Positions 22,925-24,566 of a stretch of 24,566 nucleotides of DNA are shown in pieces. The DNA comes from Fibrobacter sp. (GTDB lineage: Bacteria; Fibrobacterota; Fibrobacteria; Fibrobacterales; Fibrobacteraceae). The stretch covers positions 1 through 24,566 of the forward strand of contig JAFWRL010000259.1 of NCBI GenBank assembly GCA_017520105.1. The letters are read 5' to 3'. The number at the start of each line of letters is the position of its first letter. Positions within the stretch are counted from its first letter, which is position 1. The notes beneath the pieces were generated by a model. The model saw nothing but the letters and a program-made list of their open reading frames with translations. It made no database searches and was not told the origin of the DNA. Both the position numbers and the translations under genes were made by a program.

Positions 22925-23316
22925 TATTTCCCTAACCTGCTACATGCGGCGCAATGGCCGAGTAAAACGGATTGCTGCTGATCGAGAACAAAACCGTTCA
23001 GGCGCGCGATAGAATGTTGCAAAAGGCGGAGTGCCGGGCCTTCCAGGTGGAAAAACTTGCCGCAGTCTTTGCAGACAAGGTGCATCTTGGATTCGCAGCG
23101 GCCAGGGCCCGTGTAGCGGTATTGCAATTCCTTGTTTTCCTCGGCTCCCACGATCTGTACGATGCTTGATTTTTCGAGACGCGAAAGATTACGATAGATG
23201 GTGCTTGGTGAGATGTTTGGCAATTTGCGTGCGACATCGGAAGCCTTGAATATCCTATCCGGATTCTTGGCGATTAAATCCATAATCATCTGTCGTGTTT
23301 GTGTTTTGTATTCCAC
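22924..23316 (-). CDS. zur: Fur-family repressor, probably Zur
   Basis: A 130-aa Fur-superfamily DNA-binding protein, taken from the GTG at 23316, which has AGAGG seven bases upstream. The frame stays open to an ATG at 23439, but that codon lies at the -35 of the operon promoter, so it cannot be on the transcript. The winged helix is at about 8-65 (VARKLPNISPSTIYRNLSRLEKSSIV). Two zinc-structural pairs are Cys82/Cys85 and Cys122/Cys125, and regulatory histidines lie around HLVC (79) and FFHLEG (90). The genes it heads (znuACB) argue for zinc sensing rather than iron. It probably represses its own operon through the dyad overlapping the transcription start. Confidence 0.88.
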   Translation of the reverse strand: MEYKTQTRQMIMDLIAKNPDRIFKASDVARKLPNISPSTIYRNLSRLEKSSIVQIVGAEENKELQYRYTGPGRCESKMHLVCKDCGKFFHLEGPALRLLQHSIARLNGFVLDQQQSVLLGHCAACSRLGK

Positions 23317-23380
23317 TTTTGCCTCTTGTGCTGTGCAAAATGAATCTGCAAGATTATGTTTCACGTCGAATTTGCGGGTA

Positions 23381-23413
23381 AATTCAATTTGCGAATCATT
23401 TGCAAATTCAAAT
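23381..23413 (-). promoter_or_regulatory. Dyad operator, candidate Zur box
   Basis: The core TTTGCGAATCATTTGCAAA at 23388-23406 is a 9-1-9 inverted repeat with one mismatched pair. Extending to 16-base arms keeps 13 of 16 matches around the centre at 23397. A second, looser inverted repeat GAATTT-6-AAATTC follows at 23368-23385, and AATTTGCG is repeated 17 bases apart. The dyad covers the predicted transcript start, the classic place for a Fur-family repressor. Confidence 0.75.
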
Positions 23414-23439
23414 ATAGCACAAAAAAGAAATTTTGGCAA
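23411..23439 (-). promoter_or_regulatory. Promoter of the zinc operon
   Basis: On the minus strand TTGCCA (23434-23439), a 17-base spacer and TATATT (23411-23416). Predicted start near 23404, inside the dyad. The leader to the GTG start is about 88 bases. Confidence 0.78.
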
Positions 23440-23446
23440 TAAGCAA

Positions 23447-23474
23447 AAATTCCCAGTGTTGCCACTGGGAATTT
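23447..23474 (-). terminator. Intrinsic terminator of the hsp20 gene
   Basis: Read on the minus strand, AAATTCCCAGTG-GCAA-CACTGGGAATTT is a perfect 12-pair stem with a four-base loop, followed by TTGCTTATT. It lies about 80 bases beyond the hsp20 stop codon and just upstream of the zinc-operon promoter, separating the two transcripts. Confidence 0.88.
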
Positions 23475-23551
23475 CTGTTCTAAGGAGGAGGTATGAAAAA
23501 GTTCAAGTTATTTGTGCCGTGCAAGTGCACGAGGCGTTAGCCCGGTTACCG

Positions 23552-23929
23552 TTAGGCAATGGTAATCTTGCGGGCTGCGGCCTGTGCTTTCTTCGCAAGG
23601 TCGAATTTCAGGATACCGTCTTCCAAGGAGACTTTTATGTTGTCGGTATCGATGTCATCCGCCAAGCGGAAACTGCGTTCGTAGGTGAATTTTTCGTCCT
23701 TGCGGGCACGTGTTGCCTTGACGGTCAAGATGTTCTTTTCGACCTGGATGTCCATGTCTTCTTTCTTGACGCCTGGAATTTCGACTTCAAGCGCGAATCC
23801 TTTTTCGGTCTCGTAGTAGTCGGCCTTCGGCGTGTAGGTGCAATCGCACTTTGCGTTTGCTGCGTTCAAGCTGTCAATGAAGTTCTGGATACCGTAGAAA
23901 GCGTTCGGAATAATCTGTGTGTTCATCAT
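23552..23929 (-). CDS. Hsp20/alpha-crystallin small heat-shock protein
   Basis: A 125-aa cytoplasmic ATP-independent chaperone that holds unfolding proteins in large oligomers. After a short N-terminal arm (MMNTQIIPNAFYGIQNFID) the alpha-crystallin domain runs from about residue 33: ADYYETEKGFALEVEIPGVKKEDMDIQVEKNILTVKATR, FTYERSFRLADDIDTDNIKVSLEDGILKFDLAK. The GIL in DGILKF matches the conserved A/G-x-L motif. The tail KITIA supplies the I-x-I anchor used in oligomer assembly. The first of two ATG codons is chosen because AGAGGT lies seven bases upstream. It is a single-gene unit with its own terminator and a possible sigma-54 promoter. Confidence 0.95.
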   Translation of the reverse strand: MMNTQIIPNAFYGIQNFIDSLNAANAKCDCTYTPKADYYETEKGFALEVEIPGVKKEDMDIQVEKNILTVKATRARKDEKFTYERSFRLADDIDTDNIKVSLEDGILKFDLAKKAQAAARKITIA

Positions 23930-23997
23930 AATTTTAACCTCTTTTTGTTGCGGGCTCGGCGTTTACCGTTGGCCCTTTTGTTTCTCGCTGTACCTTA

Positions 23998-24013
23998 AGC
24001 GAAAGCCGTGCCA
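23998..24013 (-). promoter_or_regulatory. Possible sigma-54 promoter for hsp20
   Basis: The minus strand reads TGGCACGGCTTTCGCT, which fits the -24/-12 consensus TGGCAC-N5-TTGCW with one mismatch and exact GG-N10-GC spacing. Predicted start near 23988, about 60 bases before the ATG. I see no convincing sigma-70 hexamers or CIRCE element in this leader. Confidence 0.5.
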
Positions 24014-24359
24014 ACTTTTCCGAAAACGTGTTGAAAAAGAAAAATTATTGGAGAAAAATGTAGCGCGTACGCAAAAATTGCCGTTTTTAAACGAATTTCG
24101 TCAATTTTTAGATTTCGAAAAACGCTTTCCTGAACAGGTTGTACCGTTTTTTCTGTCTTGTCGTGGGATGTATTTCATAAAGAAGCGGTGGGTGTTTCGC
24201 TTGTGAAACGTTCGATAGAACATTTTGAAATAGGAGAAAAAATGAGGTTTTTGCCCGCTTTTTCCTCTTGCTATTACAAAAAGTTTTGTCTCGCTATAGA
24301 TTTTCTCTATAAGAAAGCTATTTTTCTTAAAAAAATTTATAATCTAGCAGTTTTCCCTA
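24014..24359. other. AT-rich spacer without a convincing gene
   Basis: Short open frames exist but none has family features. The best is a 47-codon frame at 24242-24385 with an AGGAG site; its composition is Phe/Lys/Tyr-rich and it runs into the -10 of the next promoter, so I do not call it. The stretch may carry activator sites for the hsp20 promoter. Confidence 0.4.
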
Positions 24360-24388
24360 TTGGTTTTATAGGTTTTAGTTTTTAAATT
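24360..24388 (+). promoter_or_regulatory. Promoter of the right-edge transcript
   Basis: TTGGTT (24360-24365), a 17-base spacer and TAAATT (24383-24388). Spacing and -10 match the other promoters in the window. Predicted start near 24395. Confidence 0.55.
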
Positions 24389-24394
24389 ATGCAC

Positions 24395-24566
24395 ATCAAA
24401 CGAACGAGGTGACCCGAAAGGGATAAAAGCCTGGAGGATTTCGCTATGCGATGTCGAATGTGTAACCAAAGCAAAGGTGGGCGGGCCTAATACCGCCAAA
24501 ATTTAACGCTCAGAATTGAGCAAACCTATTAACAATCGCGTCGCCCGACGCCAACAGTAACAAAAC
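24395..24566 (+). ncRNA. Candidate structured RNA or long leader (runs off window)
   Basis: A sudden change from AT-rich spacer to a segment dense in short hairpins: CCC-GAAA-GGG (24413-24422), CGC-TAT-GCG inside a longer ATT(T)CG/CGAAT stem, GGCGG-8-CCGCC, GCTCA-GAAT-TGAGC, and GCGTCG-CC-CGACGC near the edge. GGTGAC and GTAACC could close a multibranch around the first two. No reading frame is long enough to matter. It does not match the conserved cores I know for RNase P, tmRNA, SRP RNA or the common riboswitches. It may be a stand-alone RNA, an intron or mobile-RNA 5' end, or the leader of a gene beyond the window. Confidence 0.5.

Noticed and set aside
23317..23439. 41-residue N-terminal extension of the Zur-like repressor
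   Set aside because: The upstream ATG overlaps the -35 hexamer, the extension would be encoded by the operator, and the GTG start gives the normal family length with a good ribosome-binding site.
24242..24385. 47-codon frame with an AGGAG site near the right edge
   Set aside because: Composition looks random and AT-driven, there is no recognisable feature, and the frame ends inside the predicted -10 of the next promoter.
24445..24489. Short Cys-containing frame (MRCRMCNQSKGGRA) inside the RNA candidate
   Set aside because: Only 14 codons and fully inside a region of paired stems; the GGAGG upstream is probably part of the RNA structure.

Overview
The window comes from a Fibrobacter-type genome (phylum Fibrobacterota). 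The best evidence is two lipoproteins (11457-12023 minus and 17565-19481 plus) that carry the 'Fibrobacter succinogenes major paralogous' (FISUMP) domain, recognisable from WMAENL, CPxGW, DFET and VRCI. Promoters of the form TTGA(c/a)-17-TATATT/TAAATT and short dispersed intergenic repeats fit the same picture. The genes are chromosomal. I see no phage, transposase, integrase, CRISPR array, rRNA or tRNA.

Layout. (1) 1-1219 minus: the 5' three quarters of pgi. (2) 1292-4609: a hairpin-rich spacer, a 645-aa lipoprotein of unknown function with a strong terminator, a small alarmone hydrolase (HD domain) and a 23-aa hydrophobic peptide. Each of these three genes lies behind one copy of the same roughly 80-115 bp promoter/leader module. 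(3) 4705-6695: a LysR regulator convergent with a RelA/SpoT-type synthetase, so hydrolase and synthetase are separate proteins 1.2 kb apart. (4) 6808-9588: a Cache-HAMP-PP2C-HATPase protein and a STAS protein, forming an Rsb-like partner-switching pair. (5) 9598-12023 minus: a YidE/YbjL-type transporter and a small FISUMP lipoprotein. (6) 12270-15769 plus: a SIMPL-domain protein, an EF-G/TetM-like GTPase interrupted in frame by dispersed-repeat DNA, and an unknown exported or membrane protein. (7) 15770-16928: repeats, a hairpin and a DUF58 protein (minus). (8) 17094-19481: an AT-rich pair of lipoproteins behind a clear promoter. (9) 19567-23316 minus: a zinc-uptake operon, in transcription order Fur/Zur-like repressor, His/Cys-rich 88-aa protein, znuA, znuC, znuB and a secreted CCxQG protein. 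A long dyad operator sits at its promoter. (10) 23552-23929 minus: an Hsp20 chaperone with a possible sigma-54 promoter. (11) 24360-24566 plus: a promoter followed by a hairpin-rich, apparently non-coding transcript that runs off the window.

The most coherent unit is the zinc operon. The repressor gene is first, its stop codon overlaps the start of a metal-ligand-rich small protein, the ABC importer follows, and an uncharacterised cysteine-motif exported protein closes the operon. The two extra proteins are good candidates for undescribed zinc-handling parts. Other points worth following are the threefold promoter module, the split alarmone hydrolase/synthetase locus, the repeat insertion inside a translation-factor gene, and the RNA candidate at the right edge. 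All functional calls come from reading the sequence; no database search was run.
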